Source: Bradyrhizobium diazoefficiens
GTDB taxonomy: Bacteria; Pseudomonadota; Alphaproteobacteria; Rhizobiales; Xanthobacteraceae
Assembly: GCF_016612535.1 (NCBI RefSeq)
Contig: NZ_JAENXS010000003.1
Coordinates: 496,001 to 560,000, forward strand
Direction: 5' to 3'
DNA length: 64,000 nt
Shown one piece after another: positions 53,884 to 61,646 of this stretch. Within the stretch, counting starts at the first letter, position 1. Every line of letters begins with the position of its first letter. A model generated the notes under the pieces. That model worked only from the letters and a program-made list of their open reading frames with translations. It was not told where the DNA came from and did no database searches. The position numbers were made by a program, and so were the translations under genes.

Positions 53884-54192
53884 TCACCGCACGTTCCTGC
53901 ATCGCGGCATCGGACCTCGGGGGGTCATGATCACGTCGTCTTGCGAACATGGAATAACCCCGCCCTGTTGGGTTGCAGGGATGCAGCTCTGGCTCTCGCG
54001 ATTAAAAGCGTAACCGGGATTGCAGACGGGAATGTATTCTTGTCCCCCGCCGTCCATCTGACGTGAGAAGCCGCCTCGAGGTGGGCATTTGGTGACAGAC
54101 CAACCGTTTTGATCGAAGGTCTGAACGCAGCCCTGCTGCGCCTGAGCTACCGTACTGAATAAAGTAATGAAGACCGCTAAAATGAGTTTCAT
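53884..54192 (-). CDS. Small exported Cys-rich protein
   Basis: 102 residues: signal peptide (1-18, cut after AQA), then six Cys (GCVQTF, TKCPP, VCNPG, SCIPA, PCSQ, RCRN) likely in disulfides. A periplasmic or secreted role. Preceded by a hairpin that ends the upstream unit. Confidence 0.6.
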   Translation of the reverse strand: MKLILAVFITLFSTVAQAQQGCVQTFDQNGWSVTKCPPRGGFSRQMDGGGQEYIPVCNPGYAFNRESQSCIPATQQGGVIPCSQDDVIMTPRGPMPRCRNVR

Positions 54193-54196
54193 AGAA

Positions 54197-54219
54197 CAGC
54201 CCCTACGTGTGAGGGGCTG
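54197..54219 (-). terminator. Hairpin between two small genes
   Basis: Perfect CAGCCCC / GGGGCTG stem, 9-base loop, in the 35 bases between genes. Confidence 0.6.
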
Positions 54220-54227
54220 AGTCTAGC

Positions 54228-54431
54228 TCAAGCGACGCGCTTTTGTCTATTGATCCACCGCATGTACGCGGCGGGATCGACGTCGGTGCACTCGAAGATC
54301 GAGAGGCAGTAGGCGGAGCAGAACCGCAGGGTCTGGCTGTGGTGCCGGCGCCGGTAGCTGATCAACCCGAATGCGGTAGTGCGGCAGCTATTGCAAGAAT
54401 AGCGAACGGGGAAATGTCGGAAAAAACGCAT
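54228..54431 (-). CDS. Small zinc-finger-like protein
   Basis: 67 residues, basic; Cys pair YSCNSCRTT and FCSAYC form a possible zinc site. AAAGGAGG before ATG; TACAAT 35 bases upstream may be its -10. Unknown role. Confidence 0.55.
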   Translation of the reverse strand: MRFFRHFPVRYSCNSCRTTAFGLISYRRRHHSQTLRFCSAYCLSIFECTDVDPAAYMRWINRQKRVA

Positions 54432-54469
54432 GGGAGCCTCCTTTCACTCCCTAAATTGTACCAAGAGGA

Positions 54470-54493
54470 AGCCCGACCATTTCGGATCGGGCT
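54470..54493 (-). terminator. Intrinsic terminator of the primase-like gene
   Basis: AGCCCGA / TCGGGCT stem then TCCTCTTGG on the minus strand. Confidence 0.7.
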
Positions 54494-54498
54494 GTGCA

Positions 54499-55182
54499 CT
54501 AGACTACTTTGAACATTGCGCGTTTCGCTTCAGGTGTTGCGATCTCGTCCTTCTTTGGACTGCTGAGTATTGCTTGCACCTGCTCGATGACGCTCTTGTG
54601 GAAGATGAAAGGTACATCTTCATCCGGGCTGATTGCGAGGCCGCAGTAGCCGACGAGCGTGCCATCATCCATGCGGATAGGGACACAAACACGTCCAGCC
54701 ATAGGACCACGTTTCGAGTAACCAAGACCGAGGGCCGTGCAGACGTCAGCGGGCATTCCCGCCAATCCGAGTACTTTATGGTCAAACTCAAGGTGGTCCA
54801 GGGCTGCGATACCACGGTCCTTGAGCGCCTGATTGACCGCGCGTTCAAGTTTCTTAGGATTGCCGAAATGGTCGACGAGCATCTCGGCGGCGCGACGTAC
54901 GGTGACCTGCTTCACGTGTGCGACAAGTGCGAGCTGGTCGCCGGAGTGTTCGGGCTTCAGTTTGCCATCGACCCCCTTGTGGGTGCTTGCCCAGCATGAA
55001 AAGCCGGTCTTCTCGCCGCTGACGGTCACGACCAAACAACGGTCATCACCTCGGTTGCATGCGGGGCACTTCGTGCGAAATTCCCCGCCCTTCTGGGTCC
55101 AGCTGAGGCCCAGGAAGTCTTTTGCTTGGTGCAGTGATACGTGCTCTTTCAGCTCCTTGAAATTTATTTGATCAGCGGACAT
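54499..55182 (-). CDS. Primase-like protein with CHC2 zinc finger
   Basis: 227 residues from MSADQINFKELKEHVSLHQA. Zinc site CPACNRGDDRC ... GFSCWASTHKG near 38-70 as in DnaG-type primases; later AGRVCVPIRMDDGTLVGYCG matches the segment before the TOPRIM domain. The catalytic TOPRIM acidic set is not seen, so it may be an origin-binding or partial primase. GAGAGGAG fixes the start at 55182. Confidence 0.65.
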   Translation of the reverse strand: MSADQINFKELKEHVSLHQAKDFLGLSWTQKGGEFRTKCPACNRGDDRCLVVTVSGEKTGFSCWASTHKGVDGKLKPEHSGDQLALVAHVKQVTVRRAAEMLVDHFGNPKKLERAVNQALKDRGIAALDHLEFDHKVLGLAGMPADVCTALGLGYSKRGPMAGRVCVPIRMDDGTLVGYCGLAISPDEDVPFIFHKSVIEQVQAILSSPKKDEIATPEAKRAMFKVV

Positions 55183-55230
55183 CTGATTCTCCTCTCTCAA
55201 AAATCTGTCCGCTTCTCATTGTAACCCGAA

Positions 55231-55262
55231 TAAAAACCCCCGGACATTTGCGTCACGGGGGC
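55231..55262 (-). terminator. Intrinsic terminator
   Basis: CCCCCG / CGGGGG stem followed on the minus strand by TTTTTATT; after the gene 55319-55537. Confidence 0.8.
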
Positions 55263-55318
55263 TCCGAGAATAACGAGTGGGAGGGAAATACTCGTCATCC
55301 TTGGGGGCACGGTCAGCG

Positions 55319-55537
55319 TCACTGTTGCTCGGCGATCCAAGCCTCAGCGCGTTGAAGCACTTGAATGGCGTTGTGGATGTCGGCGTGGCCGAGCTGCGGA
55401 GTATCGTCGTACGTACCGTCATCCTTCTTGTAGCTCTTGGCAACGACGGTGTTGTAGTAGCCGTTGTTGCGCCAGATGGCCGCTTTCACGAAGCCGATCT
55501 GAAACTTCTTGACTGGTGTCACTTTCTCGTCAGCCAT
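55319..55537 (-). CDS. Small conserved phage/plasmid protein
   Basis: 72 residues: KKFQIGFVKAAIWRNNGYYN then YKKDDGTYDDTPQLG and ADIHNAIQVLQRAEAWI. I recognise this as a common short protein of mobile elements, with a beta sheet followed by a helix; role unknown. AGAGGAGG before ATG and TACAAT about 30 bases upstream. Confidence 0.65.
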   Translation of the reverse strand: MADEKVTPVKKFQIGFVKAAIWRNNGYYNTVVAKSYKKDDGTYDDTPQLGHADIHNAIQVLQRAEAWIAEQQ

Positions 55538-55576
55538 GATGAATCCTCCTCTCTTGGCTAGCCGAATTGTACCACG

Positions 55577-55843
55577 CTACATGTCAGCATCGTTGCCGGG
55601 GTGGTGATCGGGATCGACCGGACCAAGATCATTGTCGGGATCAGGATCGTCATCGAAACCGATGTGCTTCTCCCGCTCTGTATTCACGCCCTTGGACTGG
55701 TAGTAGTCGATCTCGAATTGCGTTGGTTGTGGTGCACGCTCGCCAACGACAGAGCAACCGCATTTCTCGCAGCTCGAGAGTTTGCTAAACCACTTGTCCT
55801 CGTCCCATACAGAGTTGCAGCAAGTGAATCGAATGAGGGGCAT
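55577..55843 (-). CDS. Zinc-ribbon protein with acidic tail
   Basis: 88 residues. FTCCNSVW and CEKCGCSVV give a ribbon; the tail is Asp/Pro-rich. GAGAGACAC before ATG. Unknown role. Confidence 0.5.
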   Translation of the reverse strand: MPLIRFTCCNSVWDEDKWFSKLSSCEKCGCSVVGERAPQPTQFEIDYYQSKGVNTEREKHIGFDDDPDPDNDLGPVDPDHHPGNDADM

Positions 55844-55850
55844 GTGTCTC

Positions 55851-56000
55851 TCACTTCTGTTTCGGCTTGCGCGGCTTGCGCTGGCCGTGGAGCATGACCT
55901 TCACCTCGCTCTCGACTTCAGCGGAGAGGGTCTTGATCTCCGCGTCAATTTGGGTGCGCTGTACTCTCAGTTCCTTGATGCGCTTCAGCTTCTCTTCCAC
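55851..56000 (-). CDS. Small coiled-coil protein (49 aa), GTG start
   Basis: EEKLKRIKELRVQRTQIDAE and a basic end RKPRKPKQK. GAGGAGGAG seven bases before the GTG at 56000 decides the start. Its 5-prime part overlaps the end of the replication-relaxation frame. Confidence 0.5.
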   Translation of the reverse strand: MEEKLKRIKELRVQRTQIDAEIKTLSAEVESEVKVMLHGQRKPRKPKQK

Positions 56001-56895
56001 GTTCTCCTCCTCTGAATGTAAACGGCGGAATATTCCCGACGCGTAGGTACTGCGATGTCGCGAACCAGCTCGTGAGCGGCGGGATATGCGTGACGTGACG
56101 CGTGAAGTGCCGGACAGCGCCCTTCTTCGTCTTCCACTCATATTTCAGGAAGCCAAATTGCTTCGCGTAGCGATGTGGATAGTTGTTGTTGTCGATAGCT
56201 ATCTTCAGTTGCTTGCTGGCTTCTAGGTAGCGGCCTGGTCTGCTCAGAATGAAAACAACCATCAGGTCTTTGAACTGGCCGGTATGGATGAGCTTCAGGA
56301 AGTTGCATATTTTCTCGTAAATCTTCCGGTCCTGCTGCTCCGTGCCCATATCGATCTCGACGGCGGCGAAGTAGCCAAACATGCGGAAGAATGGACCGTC
56401 GGGACGGAAAGGAACATCAGGTTGCGTAGGGACGACAATCGGCTCGTTGAATTCAGACGAAGCCATTTCGATGGAAGCGAACGTGATGGACTCGAGCAAT
56501 TTATGTGGCTCGGAATCCCGGCTGAGGCGGACGGGAAACCCATCTAGCTCCAGCTCTGCAATGCCTTCGCGACCTAGCTCCCAGACGAACTGTCTTGAGA
56601 GTGGTTCTCCGAAAACAAACGCTTCCGGAAGATCTATGTAGTCGTAGGCGCGGAGGTCTTCGAGCCGCTCCCGAGATGTGCGTGGATGAGTGCCGCGGCC
56701 AAGAAGCCGAAAGATGTAGCTGGTTGGGAGATAGCGGTACCCCCAGGGCTGTCGATACTTAGAACCAGGGGCAAAGAGTTTGCAAATCTCTAAGTCAGAG
56801 TCACGGAATTGAAAGCCATCCCGTTTGAGGGGCTTTGTGTATCTGTCGCGGATCAGGGTTTCCATACCGAATGTGTGGGTATTCCCGGCGTGCAC
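55945..56895 (-). CDS. Replication-relaxation family protein
   Basis: 316 residues. Winged-helix N-terminus (RDSDLEICKLF ... LPTSYIFRLLG ... RLEDLRAYDYIDLPEA), then the family core with PDVPFRPDGPFF and FAAVEIDMGTEQQ, where the E-x-D-x-G-T motif is typical of Replic_Relax proteins of plasmids and conjugative elements. Likely acts at the origin in replication or transfer. Start is GTG 56895 or ATG 56865. The last 50 residues are Arg-rich and may be read-through past a natural end. Confidence 0.65.
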   Translation of the reverse strand: MHAGNTHTFGMETLIRDRYTKPLKRDGFQFRDSDLEICKLFAPGSKYRQPWGYRYLPTSYIFRLLGRGTHPRTSRERLEDLRAYDYIDLPEAFVFGEPLSRQFVWELGREGIAELELDGFPVRLSRDSEPHKLLESITFASIEMASSEFNEPIVVPTQPDVPFRPDGPFFRMFGYFAAVEIDMGTEQQDRKIYEKICNFLKLIHTGQFKDLMVVFILSRPGRYLEASKQLKIAIDNNNYPHRYAKQFGFLKYEWKTKKGAVRHFTRHVTHIPPLTSWFATSQYLRVGNIPPFTFRGGERGREAEAHQGTESTAHPN

Positions 56896-56957
56896 CGGAA
56901 GATGCGCTACCTCGTAGGTGACGCACGGTGCACAAGCCTCACACTCAGTTTATCACG

Positions 56958-58952
56958 TCACCAGTGACGTTCGTCGTCCTCAGGTCGCTTGTCTGCTGAA
57001 TCCAGCCGCCACGCTTCCATCTCTTCAGGGCGAGGATTCAGCTTCACAATAGGCTCGTCGTCTGATGGAGGCGGTTCGAAAGAATCGGGTTCGCCGTACT
57101 TATCGAGATCAGCCATGGTTACCCGGACCTTGATGCCGCTCTTCACCACGTCACGAACGTACATGATGAATTCGCCGCGGCGCAGCGCGTGCATCTCCTC
57201 GGGGGTGGTTCGAAGGGACGGCGCGAGTGCTTTCGCTTCCTGGTCAGAATTGGCAATTCTGATTGCGCAATTCTGGAGAGCCGCAAGGACCCGTTCGGAC
57301 TGGATTTGGGTCGTATTCTGATGCGCCAACGTGAGAGCGATGTTCTGAGACCGGCATTCCTGGATGATGGTGGGGACCTTCTCGTCTTCTGAAATGACGG
57401 ACTGACACTCGTCGATGTAGAAGAATACCGGATTCTTCTGCTGACGTTTCCTGCCGCTGCGCCGCTGGGCACCGGCTAGTACCTGTGCCACAAAAAACCG
57501 GCCGAAGAATTCGGCGCCCTTGTCGCCGAGGATGTCTTTGGTGTTCTTGATAAGGACCAGCGTGCGCGAGTCCATGGCCTTATCGATCTGAAAATCTGTC
57601 TTCGTTGCGGTGAGCATCGCGCGCATCGCATCATCTTCGAGCAAAAGCGAGATGCGCTGGATGACTTCTCTGCGGCGCCCACGGATGTTCTCGCTCTCGT
57701 AGTCCTTCCTGAAGAAGTCTTGAAGATCTGGCTCCATCTTCTCGATGTAGTCGGCGAAGTGCTTTGAATCCCACATGAGGATATTTCGCACTGTATCCAG
57801 GGTGGGATTGGGAAAGACGGTAATGACAGCACGTATGACGCGGCGGAACAGATACTGTTGCGTGGGGGTGAATTTGAACTGAAGCAAACCCTCGAAAATG
57901 TACTCGAGCAGTTCCACGGTCTTATTGATATCGGTCTTCGGAATATCGAGCGGGTTGATGCCAATTGGGTATTTCGGGTCGATAACAATGGTGCGGCCTC
58001 GCAATTCTGGCCGATCATAGAATGGCTCGATGAGGTCCCCCTTGCTATCCATGAGGATAACACATGCGTCTTTTTGCAAATCCTGGTCGATGAGCGCGTG
58101 AAGCAATGTCGTCTTACCGCGTCCTTGCGGTGCGACTATCCAGGTGCCGGAGAAACGGGGGGTGTCGAACAGGTAGAACGGGAAATCGACGTGAAACCAC
58201 CGATCGTACAAGGTGTGCTTGGTAATGTCTTCCTTTGCGGCTTGATTTGCCAGCACCTGCGCGCGCACGGTTTGCATCGCGTCGAGCTCAATGAGTTCGG
58301 GGGCAACAACCGGAGAGGCGACAAGGCTCATGACCTTGCTCGGATTGCGCAGCACATCGATAGCGCGCACTGAAAAGGGGGATGGTGGCGAGCGCGTGGT
58401 ATTCTCGTTCACCAGATACTGTTTGCCCAATTCCATACAAAAAATGAGCGCGGAATTGATGACGGACGTGCATATAGCGTCGAGGACCAATTGGGGATTC
58501 GCGAGTTTTTTCTGGAAAGCAATCAACCGGTCTCTGTATCTCGCTTGCTCGAGCGGACTCCACGCCGGATTGAACTCTGGAAGAGAATCAAACCCTTCGT
58601 CCCGATAGTAGTTGACGAACGTAGCTCCGATCTCGGTCGCAAGTGGGCCGGGCGGATACCTTCCCATGGCGCTGTGAAAGCGCTGATGGAAGCGATCGAT
58701 CCAGAGACTGATAGCTTCGTCGCTCGTCGGTATGCTTGCTGTGGCTGCCGAAGCCGCTGTGAGCGCCTGTAATTCTTTGGTGCGCTTCTCAGCTTCAGCT
58801 AAATGGTTGGGGCGTACTTCTGAGTGTCCGACTGAGGAGTGATAGATATCAAGAACGAAGTCGTACAGTAGGACGACTGCTTTGAAGATGGCGCGTATGA
58901 GAGCAATTGGCAGAAGAAATATGATGGCGAGGATGTTGAGGATGTCGGACAT
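56958..58952 (-). CDS. VirD4/TraD-like coupling ATPase
   Basis: 664 residues. N-terminal hydrophobic helices (about 5-35), Walker A APQGRGKTT (275-283), IDPKYPIGINPL after it, Walker B VFFYIDE (511-517) and a sensor Gln/His in TLAHQNT. This is the layout of ssDNA-pumping coupling proteins of type IV secretion. ATG 58952 overlaps the upstream stop (ATGA). No relaxase or mating-pore gene is visible, so it would need another system, or serves in phage DNA handling. Confidence 0.75.
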   Translation of the reverse strand: MSDILNILAIIFLLPIALIRAIFKAVVLLYDFVLDIYHSSVGHSEVRPNHLAEAEKRTKELQALTAASAATASIPTSDEAISLWIDRFHQRFHSAMGRYPPGPLATEIGATFVNYYRDEGFDSLPEFNPAWSPLEQARYRDRLIAFQKKLANPQLVLDAICTSVINSALIFCMELGKQYLVNENTTRSPPSPFSVRAIDVLRNPSKVMSLVASPVVAPELIELDAMQTVRAQVLANQAAKEDITKHTLYDRWFHVDFPFYLFDTPRFSGTWIVAPQGRGKTTLLHALIDQDLQKDACVILMDSKGDLIEPFYDRPELRGRTIVIDPKYPIGINPLDIPKTDINKTVELLEYIFEGLLQFKFTPTQQYLFRRVIRAVITVFPNPTLDTVRNILMWDSKHFADYIEKMEPDLQDFFRKDYESENIRGRRREVIQRISLLLEDDAMRAMLTATKTDFQIDKAMDSRTLVLIKNTKDILGDKGAEFFGRFFVAQVLAGAQRRSGRKRQQKNPVFFYIDECQSVISEDEKVPTIIQECRSQNIALTLAHQNTTQIQSERVLAALQNCAIRIANSDQEAKALAPSLRTTPEEMHALRRGEFIMYVRDVVKSGIKVRVTMADLDKYGEPDSFEPPPSDDEPIVKLNPRPEEMEAWRLDSADKRPEDDERHW

Positions 58953-59326
58953 CAATACTTCAGTTCAATGGATTGCGACGAGAGCGCAGCCTCGTAGTAT
59001 TTTAGTGTGGCCTTGAAAGAAGGGAGGTACTTTTGCCGTAACTCGAGTACGTATCTGTAGGCAGCATGTGGGCTATCGAAAGCGCGCTCCATGGGGTTGA
59101 GCATGTAATCACCCATGGTTGTCTGTGAAGAGGGTTCGACAGTGACGAGGTCGAGATGATTGTGCTCGTAGACGAGCCTTTCGACTTCCGTCAGTTCTAT
59201 GAATAGCTGGACGATGAATTGTTCGCGGGTGACTGGCACTTCGCGCTCGCGGCGGCGAAAGATTCCAGTTTCGACGATGCCGATTTCGGTGACCTGATCA
59301 GTTACCTGCTCGATGCGCACGTCCAC
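58952..59326 (-). CDS. Partner protein of the coupling ATPase, unknown
   Basis: 124 residues starting with GTG; GGGGGG lies 6 bases upstream. Charged N-terminus and a helical C-terminal half (AAYRYVLELRQKYLPSFKAT). Translation is coupled to the ATPase, which suggests a shared complex. Confidence 0.5.
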   Translation of the reverse strand: MDVRIEQVTDQVTEIGIVETGIFRRREREVPVTREQFIVQLFIELTEVERLVYEHNHLDLVTVEPSSQTTMGDYMLNPMERAFDSPHAAYRYVLELRQKYLPSFKATLKYYEAALSSQSIELKY

Positions 59327-59347
59327 CGCAGCCCCCCGAAGTCAAAT

Positions 59348-59378
59348 GGGCTGGAGCAGTGTGCACCTGCCCCAGCCC
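59348..59378 (-). terminator. Hairpin between excisionase and ATPase operons
   Basis: GGGCTGG-AGCA pairs with TGC-CCCAGCCC (10 of 11 pairs). On the minus strand ATTTGACTT follows; weak T-run. Confidence 0.5.
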
Positions 59379-59407
59379 TAGCTCCCTTGCGAGAGCCGTT
59401 CACGTGA

Positions 59408-59605
59408 CTAAGTGCGGCAGGGCTGATTGAGCCACTCAACTATGTCCCGGCGCCGCCAGATCGGGTGGGTCGAGCGGTGCTTACCGGGATTGATAATCCC
59501 TGGAAAAGCGCCGCGCTTCATCCAACGCCAAATCGTAGAACGAGACCAGGGAAGGTTGAATTTCTCTTTCAGACCTTTCCAGTCAACTACTGCTTCGTCA
59601 TCCAT
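59408..59605 (-). CDS. Excisionase / AlpA-like DNA-binding protein
   Basis: 65 residues from MDDEAVVDWKGLKEKFNLPW. HTH of the MerR/AlpA type: SRSTIWRWMKRGAFP, then RRRDIVEWLNQ. Lies between the integrase and the transfer genes, where a directionality factor is expected. GGAG before ATG 59605 supports the shorter start. Confidence 0.7.
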   Translation of the reverse strand: MDDEAVVDWKGLKEKFNLPWSRSTIWRWMKRGAFPGIINPGKHRSTHPIWRRRDIVEWLNQPCRT

Positions 59606-59666
59606 GCTCAGCTCCATTTGAAAGGAGCCGTCCATGGACGGCGGGTTCAGTCGCCGACGTCCAAAG

Positions 59667-60863
59667 CTATGACAATCGGAGGATGTGCTGCAAGAGAGAT
59701 TCGTAAGCCTCTACTGCGTGTCGCTTTTCATCTAGGTAAGCGTACCTGTCATAAATTACCTGCAGCGGTCCACGAGCAGAGATGTGGTTGAGGAGCATCT
59801 CCGCTATGTGCGGTGGCACTTTGAGGCGGGATAGGTTGGTGCGATAGGTGCGGCGGATGTCGTGCAGGGTCCAGCCGGTCACGCCAGAGAGTTTATCGAG
59901 CAGCTTCTTGCTCTTCGACCATCCATTGAACGACTTTTCTGATTTCGTCCTTCGTGCGGGAAAAATCAGCGAGTTCTTGCTCTGAGTAGCGTCCACGGCT
60001 GAGGCCAAGACGTCGGCAGTGCGGGCAGAAATCGGGATCAGAAGCTCCCTGCCATTCTTTGTGATCTCTGCTGGCAGACATAAGGTTTGTTGATTATGCG
60101 AGTAGTACTCGCTTCGTAGTGCTGCACATTCTCCTCGGCGCAGACCTGTAAGGATTAAAAGTTTTACGATTGTTGCGAAGTGTGCGGGCAATGCTGGGGC
60201 GGATGGACTCGAACCACCGTTCGCGGGTCCAAAACCCGTTGTCCTGCCATTAGACGACGCCCCAATCTCACAAGCTCGCCAGATACATTTTAACTCGTCA
60301 TCGGAAAGGATGCGAGCGCGGGATGTTGGTTTCGTACCTTCGATCCCGTCCATAGGATTTTCCGAAATGTACCGACGACGTTTGCACCAATTGAAAAACG
60401 TCCGACCGACTCTGATCGAAGCGTTGCGTTCTGGGTTGGTTTTGATCGCATTTATGCGTCGCAGGATTTCGCCATGGGAGACTTCACCGAGCTTCCCTTG
60501 GAAAGGGTAGTGACGATCGAGACGGTCTTCGAGGTCCTCGACCGTGCTCTGTTTCCGGTTCTTCCGCTTCTCGGCCAAGAAGCGTTCCTTGGCTGTCTCG
60601 AAGCTGATGGTGACGGGAAGGGTTTTGCCGAGCGCTCGCTCTGCAAGGATGCGTCTGGCCTGTGTGCGAGCTTCTGAGAGGGTCACAATGCCGTACCTGC
60701 CGAGAGCGCGGCGGCTGTTGTGGAGCTTCAAGATGAAGGTCCGGGAACCACCACAGCTCACTCGAATGCCGAAGGACGGGATCGTGCTGTCCCAAAAATC
60801 CCGCTGTCCCTTTTTTGGGATGGGCAGCGATCGGATCGTGGCGTCGGTGAGATTGCTAGGCAC
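59667..60863 (-). CDS. int: Tyrosine recombinase (integrase) with an embedded tRNA-Gln
   Basis: 398 residues, GTG start. N-terminal arm-binding domain (DUF4102-like: RDFWDSTIPSFGIRVSCGGS), core-binding domain (ETAKERFLAEKRKNRKQ), then the catalytic domain with Arg I in TGLRRGE, HxxR in LHDIRRT, the second His in LLNH and the Tyr in IYDRYAYLDE. Between core and catalytic domain, residues about 199-224 (IGASSNGRTTGFGPANGG and on) are the translation of a complete tRNA gene. attR starts 132 bases upstream of the start. All catalytic residues are present, so the enzyme may still work. Confidence 0.85.
   Translation of the reverse strand: MPSNLTDATIRSLPIPKKGQRDFWDSTIPSFGIRVSCGGSRTFILKLHNSRRALGRYGIVTLSEARTQARRILAERALGKTLPVTISFETAKERFLAEKRKNRKQSTVEDLEDRLDRHYPFQGKLGEVSHGEILRRINAIKTNPERNASIRVGRTFFNWCKRRRYISENPMDGIEGTKPTSRARILSDDELKCIWRACEIGASSNGRTTGFGPANGGSSPSAPALPAHFATIVKLLILTGLRRGECAALRSEYYSHNQQTLCLPAEITKNGRELLIPISARTADVLASAVDATQSKNSLIFPARRTKSEKSFNGWSKSKKLLDKLSGVTGWTLHDIRRTYRTNLSRLKVPPHIAEMLLNHISARGPLQVIYDRYAYLDEKRHAVEAYESLLQHILRLS
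60194..60264 (-). tRNA. tRNA-Gln (anticodon UUG) inside the integrase gene
   Basis: Acceptor TGGGGCG / CGCCCCA (7 bp), D-arm GTCT-AATGGCA-GGAC, anticodon loop TTTTGGA with TTG, T-arm GGTGG-TTCGAGT-CCATC. T8, A14, GG in the D-loop, T33, TTC in the T-loop and discriminator G are all present; the only weak spot is an A-C pair at 27-43. CCA is not encoded. Same strand and in frame with int. Confidence 0.88.
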
Positions 60864-60995
60864 GTCCTAGGCACTCCCAGATGTTGGGTGCGGTGCTTCG
60901 GAGTGTTGCGCCTTGGAGAAGAAAAGGCAAATATTTTTAAAGGCTTGGACGCACGGTGGAGTATGGTGGCGCACGCTGAAGAAGCTATTTTTCGT

Positions 60996-61033
60996 TTTAC
61001 AAAACCGCTGCTCTACCGCTGAGCTAAGCCGGC
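60996..61033. repeat. Right attachment-site repeat (attR), 5-prime half of host tRNA-Thr
   Basis: 38 bases identical to 16229-16266. The left flank is element DNA, the right flank host DNA with the original tRNA promoter region. Confidence 0.9.
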
Positions 61034-61112
61034 CACTTGCTGGGAACCGCGGGGTTACCGGCTTGCGCCGGCGCGTCCGCTTGTGCGCGGTCGCAATACC
61101 AGACTTGTCCGG

Positions 61113-61144
61113 GAAGTGCCAGAACTTGGAAGTGCCAGAACTTG
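61113..61144. repeat. Two 16-bp tandem repeats
   Basis: GAAGTGCCAGAACTTG is present twice in a row, 80 bases outside attR in host DNA. Confidence 0.7.
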
Positions 61145-61170
61145 GCTGCAGCGTTCTGCCGGCATGAAAC

Positions 61171-61191
61171 AGGCGGCCCTCGGGGCCGCCT
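61171..61191 (-). terminator. Terminator-like hairpin
   Basis: AGGCGGCC / GGCCGCCT 8-bp stem, 5-base loop, 24 bases after the stop of the gene 61215-61646; short GTTTC follows. Confidence 0.6.
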
Positions 61192-61214
61192 GAACCAATT
61201 GCCTGACTGCGAAC

Positions 61215-61646
61215 CTACTGGCAGAGGTGCCGGCGGCCGTCTTCGCCCTTGAACCAGGTGCCGGGCGTGCAAACGAAGCCGTTGCGCTGGGCGTAGCTGC
61301 GGTGGTCCCAACCGCGATTGTCATAGGCGTAGCTGTTGTCCATAGCGCGGAACGGAGCGGTTGCGATTGCGCCCGCCGTGCCGACGGCAGCGCCGGCGAC
61401 CGCGCCTGCCGTATCGAGCGGCCAGAATCCCGACTGTGTCTGATCATTCACTTGCCGGTGGGCCATGTGCCGACGGCGATAGGCGCGATCATTGGTCGGA
61501 TTGCCGGCGCCAAGATTCTGGCAATTGGGATCCTTGAAGGGTCCCGTGCAGCGCGCCGAATTGTCGGCCGTGGCTTGCGCGAAGACCGGTGTTGCCAGCG
61601 TGGTCGCGACGATCGCGGCCAAGCCCAGAAGCTTCAGGCTCGTCAT
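61215..61646 (-). CDS. Exported hypothetical protein
   Basis: 143 residues: signal peptide (1-23, cut after FAQ), a Cys pair (RCTGPFKDPNCQN), a hydrophobic Gly/Ala stretch (AGAVAGAAVGTAGAIA) that may insert in a membrane, and a C-terminal FVCTPGTWFKG ... HLC region. Typical rhizobial envelope protein, function unknown. Confidence 0.65.
   Translation of the reverse strand: MTSLKLLGLAAIVATTLATPVFAQATADNSARCTGPFKDPNCQNLGAGNPTNDRAYRRRHMAHRQVNDQTQSGFWPLDTAGAVAGAAVGTAGAIATAPFRAMDNSYAYDNRGWDHRSYAQRNGFVCTPGTWFKGEDGRRHLCQ

Larger units (their letters stand above)
16229..61033. mobile_element. Prophage/conjugation-type hybrid element in tRNA-Thr, about 44.8 kb
   Basis: Bounded by the 38-bp repeats; integrase at the right end. 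It carries a full tailed-phage morphogenesis set (terminases, portal, capsid, decoration, tail and lysis genes) and also a VirD4/TraD-like ATPase and a replication-relaxation protein. Base composition is clearly lower in GC than the flanks. No tape-measure, sheath or baseplate gene is seen, so a short-tailed virion is likely. Confidence 0.85.

Noticed and set aside
60190..60270. A novel protein domain in the integrase linker (SSNGRTTGFGPANGG type)
   Set aside because: The residues are the direct translation of a tRNA gene; this string is a known false protein signature of tRNA-Gln.
60309..60510. Plus-strand frames inside the integrase
   Set aside because: Shadows of the minus-strand coding sequence.
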